In this document: one piece after another, positions 1 to 11,939 of the stretch | How positions within the stretch are numbered: the stretch's first letter is position 1 | Layout: each line of letters begins with the position of its first letter | From: Spongospora subterranea | Taxonomy: Eukaryota; Endomyxa; Phytomyxea; Plasmodiophorida; Plasmodiophoridae | Assembly: GCA_900404475.1 (NCBI GenBank) | Contig: OUQQ01000017.1 | Span: 1 to 64,000 of the forward strand | Length of the DNA stretch: 64,000 nucleotides | Direction: 5' to 3' | The notes under the pieces: model-generated | Databases searched by the model: none | Told to the model about the DNA's origin: nothing | The model's input: only the letters and a program-made list of their open reading frames with translations | Made by a program: the position numbers and the translations under genes

Positions 1-1650
1 GATCCCTCTGGTTGTACCGTAGACAACATGATGGCAAAAGATCCCTCTGGTCGGGCCAGTGACAACATCATTGCAGATGCCGACATCAATCTGGGAAGAG
101 GTCCCTCTCATCGCACCATAGACACCTACCTGACAGGAGATCCTTCAGATCACAACGCAGACACCAGTATGGCAGAACATCCTTCTGATCACACTTCAGA
201 TACCAACCTGACAGAAGATGATCGCAACACAGACACCAACTTGGCAGAAGTTCACTCTCATCGCCACGCAGACACCAACCTGGCAGAAGTTCCCTCTGAT
301 CTCCTTGCAGACTGCAATTTGACAGAATATTTTTCAGATCGGCATGCAGACAGAAACCTGTCAGAAGATCCCTCTGATCATAACTCAGAAACCAACCTGG
401 CAGAATGTCTTCCTGACCGCAACTTAGATAACAGTATGGCAGAATATCCTTCTGATCACATTGCAGACACCAACATGACAGAATATTCTTCTGATTGCAA
501 TTCTCTTACCAACAATATGGCAGAAGATTCTTTGAATGATGGTGCGGTTACACATTTGCCAGAAGGTTCTGTAGGTGATCAGGGTTTTTGCGACGATTCA
601 GACAATGAGGTGATATCCAAGATGGTACGTTCAAATATGGGTCCAGGTGAGAATGATAATCAACCTGTGGGGTCCCCGATTGAGTTACCAACAACCCGAC
701 GGAATCAACGTCAGCGTCGTGTCAAATCCATTGAAGCTAGTTCCTTCAACATAAGACAGCGGCCGTCGGAGCAATCTGAAAACCAATCTCATAATGAACG
801 CATGCCTAATGTTCGGCGGCGGTCTCGCACGCTGGATGCATCGGATGTTGAACCGAAAATTCAGCCTTACCGGCGCAAAAGGCCCAAAGATTTACTCTCT
901 GAAGAGCCACGCCATCTTGGCAAACTCTCCAAAGCGTCGCCTTTTGATGGAAATGCATTTTCTCAGGCGTTGGCACAAGACGGCGTTATATTTGTGTCGA
1001 GAAGACAGCGACCCGTTAATTGCACAGATTGTGATAAGGCCTACAAATCAATGGAAACTGCCCGAAGCCATTTCTATTATACACATGCGATTCGGTTTTC
1101 TGTGGAACGTCTAATGGTGTTCCCTCGCAATAAGCACCCTTTGCCTTTGCAGTGCGAAATGGTTCTACAGCACATCGCTCGATGTTGGGCGAAGAATGGA
1201 CGCAATGTCGAGACAGGATTGAGGCGTCTAAGAGCTGAGTGGCGCCGAGCTATTTCACATTCCAATGCGATTGCCTTTGAGGGAAGCGACAACGACGTCG
1301 TTCTTCGGGAGACGTTTTTGATTGAGGCTATACAAAAAGACTTGGACTTAGTCATCGAGGAAACGGATATTGGCGATATCAGGAACACCTGCTTTACTTG
1401 GTTAAACACAGCTCAGTGTTGGCTATCGCTGGTTAAAGATCGCATTGTCGAAGTGATGGCGCTGCCGTATTGCCACTACTTCAAGGATAATCTTCGCTGG
1501 ATTCTGGGACCTCAAAAGTGTTCCATGTTTATTTTGGAATTACTGTGGTATAGAATCCGGCAACTGGATCCTTCCGAGATTCTGTTTCAGACATCTGAAA
1601 ACGCTCGAACCAGTCGCGCCAAGTTCAGGGAGCTCGTTGCGAAATTGTAA
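1..1650 (+). CDS. Repeat-rich protein with one C2H2 zinc finger (5' end outside window)
   Basis: The frame is open from base 1 to a TAA at 1648-1650, and the repeat pattern is already running at base 1, so the gene begins upstream. Residues up to about 170 are degenerate 13-residue repeats (39 bp each) with consensus near PSDHxADTNLAEx; about a dozen copies are readable to about base 530. A basic, Arg-rich linker follows. One classical finger spacing (C-x2-C-x12-H-x4-H, starting CTDC) lies near base 1020-1085. The last 180 residues look globular and helical, with no family I recognise. The 1077-1409 minus-strand reading frame is a shadow. Function unknown; DNA or RNA binding is only an inference from the finger and the basic linker. 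Confidence 0.7.
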   Translation, partial: DPSGCTVDNMMAKDPSGRASDNIIADADINLGRGPSHRTIDTYLTGDPSDHNADTSMAEHPSDHTSDTNLTEDDRNTDTNLAEVHSHRHADTNLAEVPSDLLADCNLTEYFSDRHADRNLSEDPSDHNSETNLAECLPDRNLDNSMAEYPSDHIADTNMTEYSSDCNSLTNNMAEDSLNDGAVTHLPEGSVGDQGFCDDSDNEVISKMVRSNMGPGENDNQPVGSPIELPTTRRNQRQRRVKSIEASSFNIRQRPSEQSENQSHNERMPNVRRRSRTLDASDVEPKIQPYRRKRPKDLLSEEPRHLGKLSKASPFDGNAFSQALAQDGVIFVSRRQRPVNCTDCDKAYKSMETARSHFYYTHAIRFSVERLMVFPRNKHPLPLQCEMVLQHIARCWAKNGRNVETGLRRLRAEWRRAISHSNAIAFEGSDNDVVLRETFLIEAIQKDLDLVIEETDIGDIRNTCFTWLNTAQCWLSLVKDRIVEVMALPYCHYFKDNLRWILGPQKCSMFILELLWYRIRQLDPSEILFQTSENARTSRAKFRELVAKL

Positions 1651-1755
1651 AAAACAACTTAATAAACTTACAGAGACTTTCATTATCTCATCTCGGCTTT
1701 TATTTTCGCAATCAAAACGCTTCAACTAAATATTAGCTCAAGACCTAGCGATCGA

Positions 1756-2105
1756 ATGGAGATTCCTGATGGGATGGACTTGTTGCAAATGCTGTGTACC
1801 AGCATATGTGCTGCCACCATGGTAAAACAAGCAAACGGCCATCACAAATGCCTTCATCGTCAAATCGTTGATGCAGCTCGTCCATTTTGAGATTTGCAGA
1901 GAGATGAAGACCCGATTGAACTGCCTCGAACAGGTCAGCACCATCATTGTCGACCGCATTCTGTTAGTGCAAAACAGTTCAGAGCGCTTCGAGGAACCGT
2001 GACGACATTTGACCAACGACGACGACGACGACGAGCAACCATTTGCTCAAAGTTTGCCCAAAAGAACGTTCAGCAATCGGAACGTGCTCGCCTGGCGGCA
2101 ATCAA
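1756..2105 (+). CDS. Possible small two- or three-exon helical protein
   Basis: Candidate only. An ATG at 1756 opens a short frame (MEIPDGMDLLQM...). A GT-AG intron (GTAAAA ... GATGCAG, about 1822-1875) would join it in phase to a strongly helical segment containing EICREMKTRLNCLEQVS. A further splice near 1996-2050 is needed to avoid the TGA. The helical stretch loosely resembles the N-terminal helical bundles of fungal signalling kinases, but no kinase follows. No family is recognised. Confidence 0.25.
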
Positions 2106-2109
2106 GGTT

Positions 2110-3540
2110 GGGTAGGGATTTCTATGGGATTTTCATTGATTTATGTTTGAAAGGAATATTCCCTCAAAAACTTCGTCAAAGAGCGACCGCTCTCAACACA
2201 CCACTGCTCCTTTGTCGTCGTTGTCTCGGAGGAGGAATTTGCAGATCGATGTGGGTCAGCGGGCAGATTGAATGAAGGATAGCATCGGGTTCCGGAATCG
2301 TTTCGGGCAGTTTTCTGAGATCATACATTAGGGTTGTTATCGTTGCTTGACAAGGCCACCGATCAGGGTATTCTCTCGCATGTATCTCCCCTGCCCCCCG
2401 TCCGAATAGCCCTCAGTTGCAACGCCGCTTGAGAAACGACTCAAAGAGTCGGATTGTACGACCGATGATGATGGTTGAACCCCCTGGCCCCCATATTGCG
2501 AGAAAAACAACTTTGTTCCATATTTGTACTCCGGCCTCGAAACCTGCCGATATGAATCAGGCCTGACACATAAAGGTTCCGCTTTGCTTTGACAAAGAAA
2601 AAAACGTACAATCTAACACCAAGTACGCAAAGGCAAGCGCCCTCCAGCTACGACAGCCGTTGAAAAGTGTCGACTGGATCGCCCGGAGGAATGTAATTTT
2701 GATCCTCAGTCAATTTCATGTGAAAGCATTCGGAGATGGTTGGGAGTTCAGTTACGCAAGGCTTTCCGAGACGAGCACTTTTTTTGTGAAGTCCACGCTG
2801 GGCCAGGAGAAGTTATCACCATGTACAGGTGGATTGGTTTGATGCCAGAATATTGATGAAAATCGCCAAGAATCAAAACTCAGCAATTGTTTTCGGAGGG
2901 TGGCTGTTTCGAATAATGTTTAAGGAAAAACCCAACCATTTAGCCCAGGCCCAGGAGCCGTCTGTGTGTCTTCCCGCCTCAAATACATTGATCACGACGC
3001 TTTGTCAGTCGTTTGTGACGCCGATGAAGGGCTTATGGACATCATGCCATCAACACGGCCGTTTCATGGCGTGCCCAGAGCTGGAAAAACGACGGGGCCG
3101 TATCAGTTGATCAATCATGGAGAGCAACGTCTCGTCAAACAGCGACATACATCATTGATCAGAAAAACGCAAGGAACAACTACTGTAAATGCTGATCTTG
3201 ACAAAATATCCACCTTCTTACTAATCAACGTCTCTCATCAATGCTAATTCATATGCCCCAAAAACACTGTTGAGCTTGTACATGCTGGGAGTTGCTTGCA
3301 GGCGTGTTCAGTTGACGGTAGGATTCACATTCAATGCGCCTTTTGCTCTGAACAAAAACGATCGGTGTCAAATGGCTAACCCCAGATTGCCTGCCTGTGA
3401 AAGCTTATTAGGATCCCGTCGGCCAGATCTGTCCACGAATTTCCCCAACACCATATCAAGTACTCAGACTTAACTTCATTTTCACCATCAATTTGTTGGA
3501 ACGTCGAGTTTAAACCTTACCGGCAGAGGTCTGCGCTGAC
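2110..3540. other. Gene-poor interval
   Basis: Only short, compositionally unconvincing reading frames occur here on both strands, and none can be joined by consensus splice sites into a recognisable protein. A short GAC/ACG trinucleotide run lies just upstream (about 2017-2035). I see no RNA gene. Confidence 0.4.
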
Positions 3541-3716
3541 GCCAGCGTCGTGGGCGTCAGTAAAACAGAACGGTCGGGAGCGATATCCATGGGCGCCGTG
3601 CCTGTAGATATTTTTTCCAATGTTTCAGAGGACATTGACGGGGATCTTGTTCCTCTAAAACGGTACAGTCGCGATCTTGCCCCTGGATCACGTACGAGGA
3701 CAACGACAGCCATCAG

Positions 3717-6700
3717 ATGGCGACCCGCCGTGAGGGCGTTGTCTCAGTCCGATCCGGCAAAGGTCCTATGCGACGTTGGTCCAAGCGCCTGATCGTGCTG
3801 ACTAGGGAGAACGTCATCATCTATGGAACTGGGAAATCGCCATCGCTTCACGATATCGCCCCCATTTCACGAATATCCTCGTGTATGGTTTGCGACGAGG
3901 TCGGCGCCGACGACCAATTCGAGGTCGTCTACGTACGCAATTGGAAACCTTGTAAAAGGAAGACGTTGCGGATCCAATGCGATTCGGCTCAAAGGGCTCA
4001 GGCCTGGGTTGACGCCATCAACAGCATGTTCTCACCACGCCGTCAATCCGATTCCGTCGACGCCAGTACGCTGGCGACGGCGACACGACAGTCCAGGAAG
4101 CGCTTCTCCCTCCCGTCCATCGTGGCCGAGTTCGGCGATCGGGTCGATTCAACTCAGCGGATCAAGTGACGACTGATTCATTGCGTGTTTTGGGGGGTTC
4201 TGACGTCGTTGATCAGGTCGCTGCAAATGCACCAGAGCGCTGGTCTTGGGTCGTCGTCTCCTCTGACGCCTCGCAGTATGAGCGCCAGCAGTGCTTTCCC
4301 TTCAACGCGAACGATGTCAAGCGGGCCATCCACTCCCCGCCTTGGCCATCACGCCCGTCTGCAATCCACAACAACCAGCCGCGGTCCAAACGATAGCATG
4401 AATTCCGAGTTCAGGTCGGATTCGAGTTGGCGAGGATGCGTTTGCTACCCGGCGCTGATGGTTGTGAGTTTTATAGGGAGAAGCTACTGCAACTTGTGGG
4501 AGACATCGGAGGAGTTGAGGCGCAGCTATTGGTTCAGTTGCTCGGCAATGATCAGGCGATTTTGGCGAAACTCTTAGAACAGGCGGATCGTCTGAAACCG
4601 GAAGAGGAACCGTTAGTTCATATTACTTCCACGTCATTTTCAAGGATTCACCCACTTCTGAGTTTCCAGCGCTGTTCCAGCCAGAATAGTTTTCTAAATC
4701 CAATGTTTATGTCGTTTCGGGTTTACAGTGTTTTCCTCTTCATATTTCCGGGTTTTGAATACTTTTGATCGCAATTCAGTTCAAGATTATACCCGAAACG
4801 TGCTCATCGATTTCCCCAGTAAAGTTATCGAGTCGACATGTTTGATGATTGTCAGCCAATGCTTTGGTGAATGTGGAAATGCGCAGGAAAAATGGGATCC
4901 AAGGCGAAATCAACTCAACAATGAAATATCTGTTGGCCGATCCTCGGTTTGAGTCAACGCTGGAGCTGGTACCGAAAGAGGAAAACGCACATGCGTCAGC
5001 GCTTTCGGTTCAAATCAAATGGCGTCTGGTCAAAGGAAAGGTTGTCGTCAGCACCGATGACCAACTGGGTGAGGAAAGTTAAATCGTGCTTTGCATGTAG
5101 ATGGGCGCTCGCGATAAATTTTCGACCTTCTTGGAGAACTTCCTTCGTGGCGAGCGGTTCAGTGAACCTGTCGCTCAAGCCGTCATGTTGTGCTTGAAAG
5201 GCCCTAGAACTGCTAAGTTTCCCAAGGCAATCTTAGCCACAATCAATTCACTCGTTTTTTGTAAAACTCAAAAGAGCGTTGGACGGTCTCCGCTTTGGGA
5301 TGCCCGATCAGTTTCTGGACATTGACCATAAAGATAGTTCAAAACATTAATTGACGTTGTTGGGACAGTTGCTTAGATATCCACACGTTTGGAAGGGTTT
5401 ATTGCTGGCAACGGTTCATGCCCCGCCATCGGTCAAGAACAGCGTCTTTCGGGAGTTGACTTGGCTGTTATTGGATGAACCGTAATGCTTAAATCCCACT
5501 CATCGCAAACAATCGAGCTGAATATCTGCACAGAACAAATGCGCAAACGCTGATTTTGCAACCAAACTGGTTGGATTGGTTATTGCAGCCTGTGATATTC
5601 GAAAACTCTAATGCGTCTCAGCGAGATGAGCATATGCATGTAAACAGGAATCGAATAACAACGGGTCATAATGGTCATCTCATACCGATTGTGCATTTTC
5701 AGCTGCGAATGCACCTAGTGGTGCTACTGCATTTCGATCTCCTGTCGACGCTAAACCATTTTGAAGACATGCTGAAAGACACAATGTCGTATTTCTTCAG
5801 TTGGGGTGCCCCAGGGAGAACGGCTGCAATTGTGTTCCTTGAATGTTTGGTCTCGAAACTGACCAGACAGCGCCAGATATTTCCAATGAGCCAGGCAGAT
5901 GTTCATATTGAGTAATATTTTTTTCAACAACTGCAGTTGACGATCATGGTTCTAATAACCACATCACTCCCTTTATTAGAAGCCTGTCGCAGCTGTTCGA
6001 GATGATAGTCTCGTTCACGTTCACGACGTTCGATTGGGTGACGTGCAGGGTTGAGAAGCAAGAACGAGCTCCATCAACCTACTGGGATTACCGATTATTA
6101 ACGGAGTTGCCATTAGCTGGAGCTCGCCAGATCGGACCAGACATCGAAAGCGTCGATCTAATCGACGCGGCCTACTCGCTGCTGATTGCGTTGGGGTTCA
6201 CAAACGAAGACGAATCTGTCTTGCTCCAAGGAGTTGGGTATGGAAAGGATAAGGCAGCATTATCAGCATATATCGCATGGAAAGAATTCTTCAGAGACTC
6301 GCTTCTTTTTTTAACAGTACTATCTTGTGAGCTGCCCCGCTTTAACCGAATTCTCTTTCTGAAACTTATCCGACCTGAAATTTATAGCAAGAGAATCATC
6401 CCTCAGTCTAGAAAATCACATCCAGCCTCAAACTAAATCGTTTTTGATGGCATCGTCCTCTGGCAAGCGAATTGAAGTTTGTGCTCAATGTGTAATCGTA
6501 CCTCAGGACCTAGACTGTAAGAGCGGTTCATTGTCAACATTGTGACATTTCCTAACCCTTGCTCACGATTCTAGACGACAATCACAACACGGACGTGAAG
6601 CTTCTCTATCACCTTCTGCACAGACGCAACTGTCAGTTTGACACCTTGGACAAAGCGACCGTTGCACTTCAGAATTATCTAAAGCCGGAATTTTCTGCCG

Positions 6701-7017
6701 CTGCTTTGATCGACGGGTTGATTCTCTTGCATATAGCGTCAAGAACACAGCTGGCACAATCAATTGCTATTCTTCTTCTGGTGGTTAATGGCATAATGTC
6801 AGTGGAGTGGAAACCAACGGCATTTGGCAGCTCTCCCAACCAGGTCTACCGCTTTGTTAACGAAGACGCCGCTCTACAGGACGCCCCGAAAAAATCGGAA
6901 AATCCATCTCCCAAGGACGCCCACCACGACGTCGACAACGACACCGTTCACGATGAGAAATTAGAAGATGCTATTTTCAGAATAGCGATAAATATAGACG
7001 ACAATACCAGTAAATAA
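3717..7017 (+). CDS. PH-domain protein with long helical-repeat C-terminus, function unknown
   Basis: A plus-strand multi-exon gene. The exon around 3717-4168 encodes a pleckstrin-homology domain: a basic beta-strand opening (RRWSKRLIVLTRENVIIYG), a variable middle, and the closing helix with the invariant Trp (AQAWVDAINSMF). A Ser/Thr/Pro-rich linker (about 4200-4430) follows. The helical exons are at 4427-4615, 4880-5075, 5101-5240, a segment near 5350-5480 reading LLGQLLRYPHVWKGLLLA, then 5556-5900, 6060-6290 and 6570-7017 (TAA). Together they look armadillo/HEAT-like. PH domains usually bind phosphoinositides, which suggests a membrane-associated scaffold. The true start may lie in an exon between 3550 and 3700 (DIFSNVSEDIDGDLVPLK), which is in another frame. 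The junction near 4410-4440 is unresolved and may hold a very short intron or a sequence error. Confidence 0.55.
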
Positions 7018-7268
7018 AACAAAATATGAAACCAAAAACCCCAATGGGACCTGAGAGCGATTACGAATATTGAGAGGCAATTAACAAATGAGGTTTAGAA
7101 CATAACTATCATATGGATTTATCGGATCACGCCCGTGGGTAACGCAACGTAACGCATGTGTAACCGCCTCACAGTTCTCCAGTCGCTACCCCACTGTTGA
7201 GAGTGCATGACCCGTAACCGTATAACACCTACAGGGTAGCGCGACCGTTCACCGTAGTCCACGTTGAC

Positions 7269-8153
7269 ATGAATCGGTTTTGCTCGCTCGCCTCATACCC
7301 TATTCCTGGATGGGCGTCGTCCGTCAGCAGCCGAATTGGGCGTCGTATCCCAATTCGGCGTCCATCTCCCTGCAATGTCGGGCCCGTATTTTATACAAGA
7401 TGGTCGGCCAAAAACCGAGGCTTCTATTCGCCGCTTTCGTCTTCTAAGCTTTCTACCAGCGTTTTGAGTTCTTTCAAAATTACGAGTCCTGTTAAAATCA
7501 CTTGTACGTCTATCAGTAATAGCCTGCACAGGCGCTGCGTCCATACTAATCCTCGGAATTGGAAGTTTGACGAAATCATTAAGTCATTGTCGAAAAGGAC
7601 AGGATTAAATGGAATGCATTTGACTGGTGGGGTGTGCGTTTTTTTTATTGGCTATATTGTCTATACGATTGGAATTGTAAATTGTGTAATGGCCGCATTA
7701 GCGATATATATATGGCGACACCTTAGTCACACGTTGTCGCCTCCAAGTCACCGACCTCTTCGGCAGAAAACTTCAACATTGGAGGGCCTTTTCCAACAGT
7801 TTGTTGGCTCATCGTTGAAGGACCCTTATTCTGCTTTCTCTGCTGTGCATCAGGAGCTTCAAGCAAACGGAGAACTTCGCAAACATATGGGTTCGCAAGT
7901 TGAAATATCATCGCCATCCAGTATCGTCTCAAACTCAAGCGGGAGTATCACCACGATTGAGATTGAACTAAATGTTCGGGGACCGCGAAGTTCGGGTATA
8001 GTATATGCCAAAGCAAGTACGTCTCAGGATAATGAGTGGGTTATTGGGCAATTAAACCTTCAAACTCACAACGGGCGGGTTATCAATCTTCTCTGCCCCC
8101 ATGATTCCTCGTTCATTGACGTTGAAGGACATGAAGTGACTAAAAAGAACTAA
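7269..8153 (+). CDS. Mitochondrial inner-membrane protein, Coa1/Tim21-like
   Basis: A single-exon gene of 294 residues from ATG 7269 to TAA 8151-8153. The first 100 residues are rich in Arg, Ser and Pro with almost no acidic residues, as in a mitochondrial presequence. A long hydrophobic stretch (about residues 118-150, GGVCVFFIGYIVYTIG onward) makes one or two membrane passes. The C-terminal 120 residues have the layout of the Coa1/Tim21 fold: a YSAFSAVHQELQANGELRKHMG helix-loop, then beta-strands with G-x-V-x-A-KAS and W-x-x-x-x-LxLQTHNGRVINLL. Family members act in cytochrome oxidase assembly (Coa1) or TIM23 import (Tim21). The sequence does not decide between them. Confidence 0.5.
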   Translation: MNRFCSLASYPIPGWASSVSSRIGRRIPIRRPSPCNVGPVFYTRWSAKNRGFYSPLSSSKLSTSVLSSFKITSPVKITCTSISNSLHRRCVHTNPRNWKFDEIIKSLSKRTGLNGMHLTGGVCVFFIGYIVYTIGIVNCVMAALAIYIWRHLSHTLSPPSHRPLRQKTSTLEGLFQQFVGSSLKDPYSAFSAVHQELQANGELRKHMGSQVEISSPSSIVSNSSGSITTIEIELNVRGPRSSGIVYAKASTSQDNEWVIGQLNLQTHNGRVINLLCPHDSSFIDVEGHEVTKKN

Positions 8154-8446
8154 CAGTTCAACCTATGTTATCTCTCACCGCTGTCAGGTTGCCGCTTGAC
8201 CTATGTTAACGACATAAATTTGATCTCACATCACAGCAAGGTCAGATTGAGAGATGGTTCCAATGACCAGGTACGAACTATCAGGCGTTTTCGCGAATAT
8301 TTTCGATGATGCCCATCGTGGCTTACAAAGTGCTTCTTTTATGCCAAAAATCAAGAGCTTGTACCTTTAGAGATATCTTCCTATTCGATATGGGATTTCA
8401 GAGGTCCAATTAGTGGATCTTATGAGCAAGATCCGGTGATTGATGA

Positions 8447-11400
8447 ATGTTGTCGTGTTTGCGCGACTATGTGAGCCTATCTCATCGACAATGTCGTCAT
8501 AGTCTCCTCCTTACTTCGCTAGAGATTGGAGTGATGGCTCTAGATCGAGATAACCTACCGCAGATGATTCAAACCATGTTGATGGCTTTTGGTGGTTGCC
8601 TGGCTCCCGAACCGGATCCCAACGAAAAAACTGGGCAGCTACCTGATCTCTCTGTGCAACCGATTCAATGTCTATGTCAGACGCAATCCAGATGGAGAAA
8701 CGATGCCGCCGCACCGTCGTCGTGCATTATATTGGCCCAAAAAAGTTTTGCTATTGCAGGAACCATGGCCTTTTTACTTGAAAAAGTCGCAACTGACCCT
8801 GACGAGGATAGATGTTCATGGCTACTAAGGCTGGCATATGTCCTGGATTTTATAGAAACTAATTCTGACAAGTGTTGCGGCGCCATTGCCCCGATTAATG
8901 CGGTAAAATCTACATCTAGCGAAACCTTATCCAGTGGGAAACGGGAGCCGAAATGGAATGATTTCGTACAAGTATTATACTGTAGTGCTCTTTCGATTTC
9001 GTTGCTTATTCCCTTGGATGTTTCAGGCTATCCACAGTCGGAAGCTTATCAAAGCGGAGCTGATGGCCGTTTTCTTCGAAATTTTAGTCGGCCGTCTTGC
9101 GACCAAAGAACAAGATCGGCGCCAAGGCTGTCAAGCACGATTCATCAGGAATCCAAACATTTTTAATTCGGTAACTAAGTTTGCGATTCTTTTGAGGAGG
9201 TCTCTTAGAGATTACCATTTCTTCGCCAGATCACTCAACTTTTGTCGGTGTCGGATGCAGGGGCGTGGAAAACTGCAATGAACAATTTGTCATATTTGCT
9301 TGAAAATGAATCTTGTAATGCCGATGCAATCATGTTGAATAAGAACTGGTTGCGATTGATATTAGGATTGTTAAAGCTGCCCCAGGTATGCTTCATTTGA
9401 ATTGGACTGTAATTTTTAACATCAAGTCTAGGTGGCAGTATTGTCTTGTAGGAATAGTAAAAACTTTTTGGAGGTGATTGGAAACGATGATACAAGTTTT
9501 TGCTTCAAGATGATTATCAATGTTTTATCGATTATTTTGCTTCGTGTCTTGTGGACGAAGCGAGACGGTACACGGTACATGTTAAAGCAAACGATTGATA
9601 CTATCGAGGATGGTCGGTCCAGGACTACTAATATCAAGTTTACCTTAACTGCTTTTAATTCGGGAACATTTACCTTAGAGTTTGGCTATGGCGATATGGA
9701 ATCAGCAGCACTTGTTCGAATCGTGTTATATGTCCTATCAAATCGGCTTCGGCATTTTTCAGTTCACCAGCTTCAGGACAATCCTGTGGCGCTCCCAAAC
9801 GTTATCAAGCTAATAGAGGCCATAGAGCAATTCATTTTCTACAGGTATATATTTCGCTATTCAACATCTTAATTTTGATGTGCATATCGTTGCAGTGTCG
9901 GGTACCCGAAATATTCCGTTGAATATCACGACATCGTGTTACATACAGCTCTTGACGGGAATGCAGATGCAGACAAAGATCTGGTAATGGTCACTTGTGC
10001 TATGTATGCTTGGCTGCGTAATGAATCCAGTTTAGCTGGATGCCGCGGTTCTGCTATGCGAATTCGTTCATCGATATACATTTTACAACAAAGATATTCC
10101 AAATTCATTATCAGAGCAAAAGCCAATGCTGAACCGAGTCAGAGACTATCTTGCACTGTTCAGCGATATTGCGTGCCTATTTGCAGTTCACAATGCACCC
10201 ATTCCGTTGCTTGTGAGTACATCACTTGTTAAGAAAGCTTACCTCAAAGCAGGCATCGGTCATAAACTTCCAAGAGTAAAGAATCTGGATGTTGCTCAGT
10301 TACGGTCTCTGTTGACAGAGAGAGAAGCTGCCAAAGCGCAAAGGCTTCAAGTGGCACAAGATATAGAATTGCGGTTTCCAGAAAGAACGTCATCTGATAG
10401 CAATATTAGGACTCGAGATTACACGCTTCCCAATTTCGAACGATCTCCATCCCTTACAAGAGTTAGTTTTGTTGACATTTCCGACATAATTTCTTATTGT
10501 GGGTTGATTCTCACCGAAGGTGCAGGATTCTATAGAACCACCTCCGGGAACGACCATCGCCCCACGCTCTTATAGCAGGCGAATGAGATTTATGCTCAAG
10601 TCCTATGGGTCTTTGAGCGACGCTCAAAGCGCCGCTGAAAGGCACTCGGGGAGAGTTCGCCCGGTTTACATTGTTGAGAAAGGTTGCGAAAGGACTCGTA
10701 AAGGTATCCTTATATCCAGCTATCTTCATCACATACGCTTAGAAGCTTGTAGGGGATGCCGACCATTTGTTGTATGCTGAGAAAGGTGATTTGGTTGTCC
10801 TCATGTCGCCTCACACCAACTCAAAAATGATGCTGGGATCGTGTCGGAACAGGACTGGATTTATCCCCAAGTATTAATTAATTACACAACTGCCAATACC
10901 TTTTCTGATGCGGTTTCACAATAGGAGCTGTTTGAACCTAAAGCCGGTCGGATTTGAAGTCGATGTCCAGGTGCAGAAAACAGATTCAAGCTCTATGCAC
11001 GATAGAGCCACGAAGAAGCTTATTGCAGCGTCGCCCTCTATTATCACGACGTTCAAAGTGCACATGCGTCAAGATTTATCAATTGCCGCATTTTGAATCT
11101 GCCAATGTGTTTAGATGTCATCAGAGGATTCAGGTAGTTCCGAAGTCCCGGATGTTATAGTTGACGAGAGTGCAAGCAACATAGCTACTTACAAATATGG
11201 TCATGCAGATCCTTATGAAACTAGCATAGCGTCTGCAACTTCTTCGATCAAGGGCGATTCAAGGGGGTCTTTAGACTCGTTTGGCAGCAATAGTCTAATC
11301 GTCTCTTCTATTCCAGTAAGCACAGCACTGCAAACAGCCACCGAATGATATAATATCTATCCCCTGATTTCAGAGACCTGGGTTTACCAGCAGAAAAGAT

Positions 11401-11660
11401 CACGCGTCGGAACAGTTACAAGAACGAGCGTCGCATTCCAAAACAGTATGCAGTGGAACTTTGCAATCAATTACACAATTTTTGACAATCATGCTCTGTT
11501 GTATAGGGGTCAGCTGCTGACTTATTTGGACTGTTTCATATAAGTTTATTGATTGCTGATGTTTAGTTCATTTGGTGGGTCTTCACTGGCATTGATTGCT
11601 GAAATGAATTCCCTCAAGTTCGGTATAGAAGGTACGTTTCAAACGTTCTTAATACGCTTA
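8447..11660 (+). CDS. Large helical protein with SH3 domain (5' part of a probable SH3-LIM scaffold gene)
   Basis: Successive exons join in phase through consensus introns: 8447-8965; after GTACAA...TTTCAG, about 9030-9168; about 9231-9388; about 9432-9845; about 9897-9982; about 10031-10213; and on. They give a helical, armadillo-like region with segments such as IHSRKLIKAELMAVFFEIL and LLDAAVLLCEFVHRYTFY. At about 10750-10870 an SH3 domain is readable (hallmarks EKGDLVVLM and GFIPK, with a YAEKGDL start). Ser-rich linkers follow (11115-11310). Coding density continues without a clear stop or promoter into the LIM exons, so I infer one gene ending at 13407. SH3 domains bind proline motifs; the partners are unknown. 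The first exon is uncertain: an ATG at 8255 or within 8447-8540 is possible. Confidence 0.55.
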
Positions 11661-11939
11661 TGAAATTCTTACAAAAAAAAAGATGCTGAAAGCCAAGGTG
11701 GGAGCGTGAAGGTGGTCACGAAAAGGTAATGCATGACTAGTCTCGCTAAGATGAAACAAATTCAAGTCTCCTTTAGGAATTCTTTGTATTCTTTGAACAA
11801 ACAGGGTAAACATCGATATTCTGAAATAGAGTCCATCGGCTTCATTGTGGGTATTGCCCAAAGCCAATTGGAACTCGTCAATGCCGAAGTTGGTGTCGTT
11901 TTCGGAAATCCATAAGTAAGCTAAATGCAAAACAATAGG

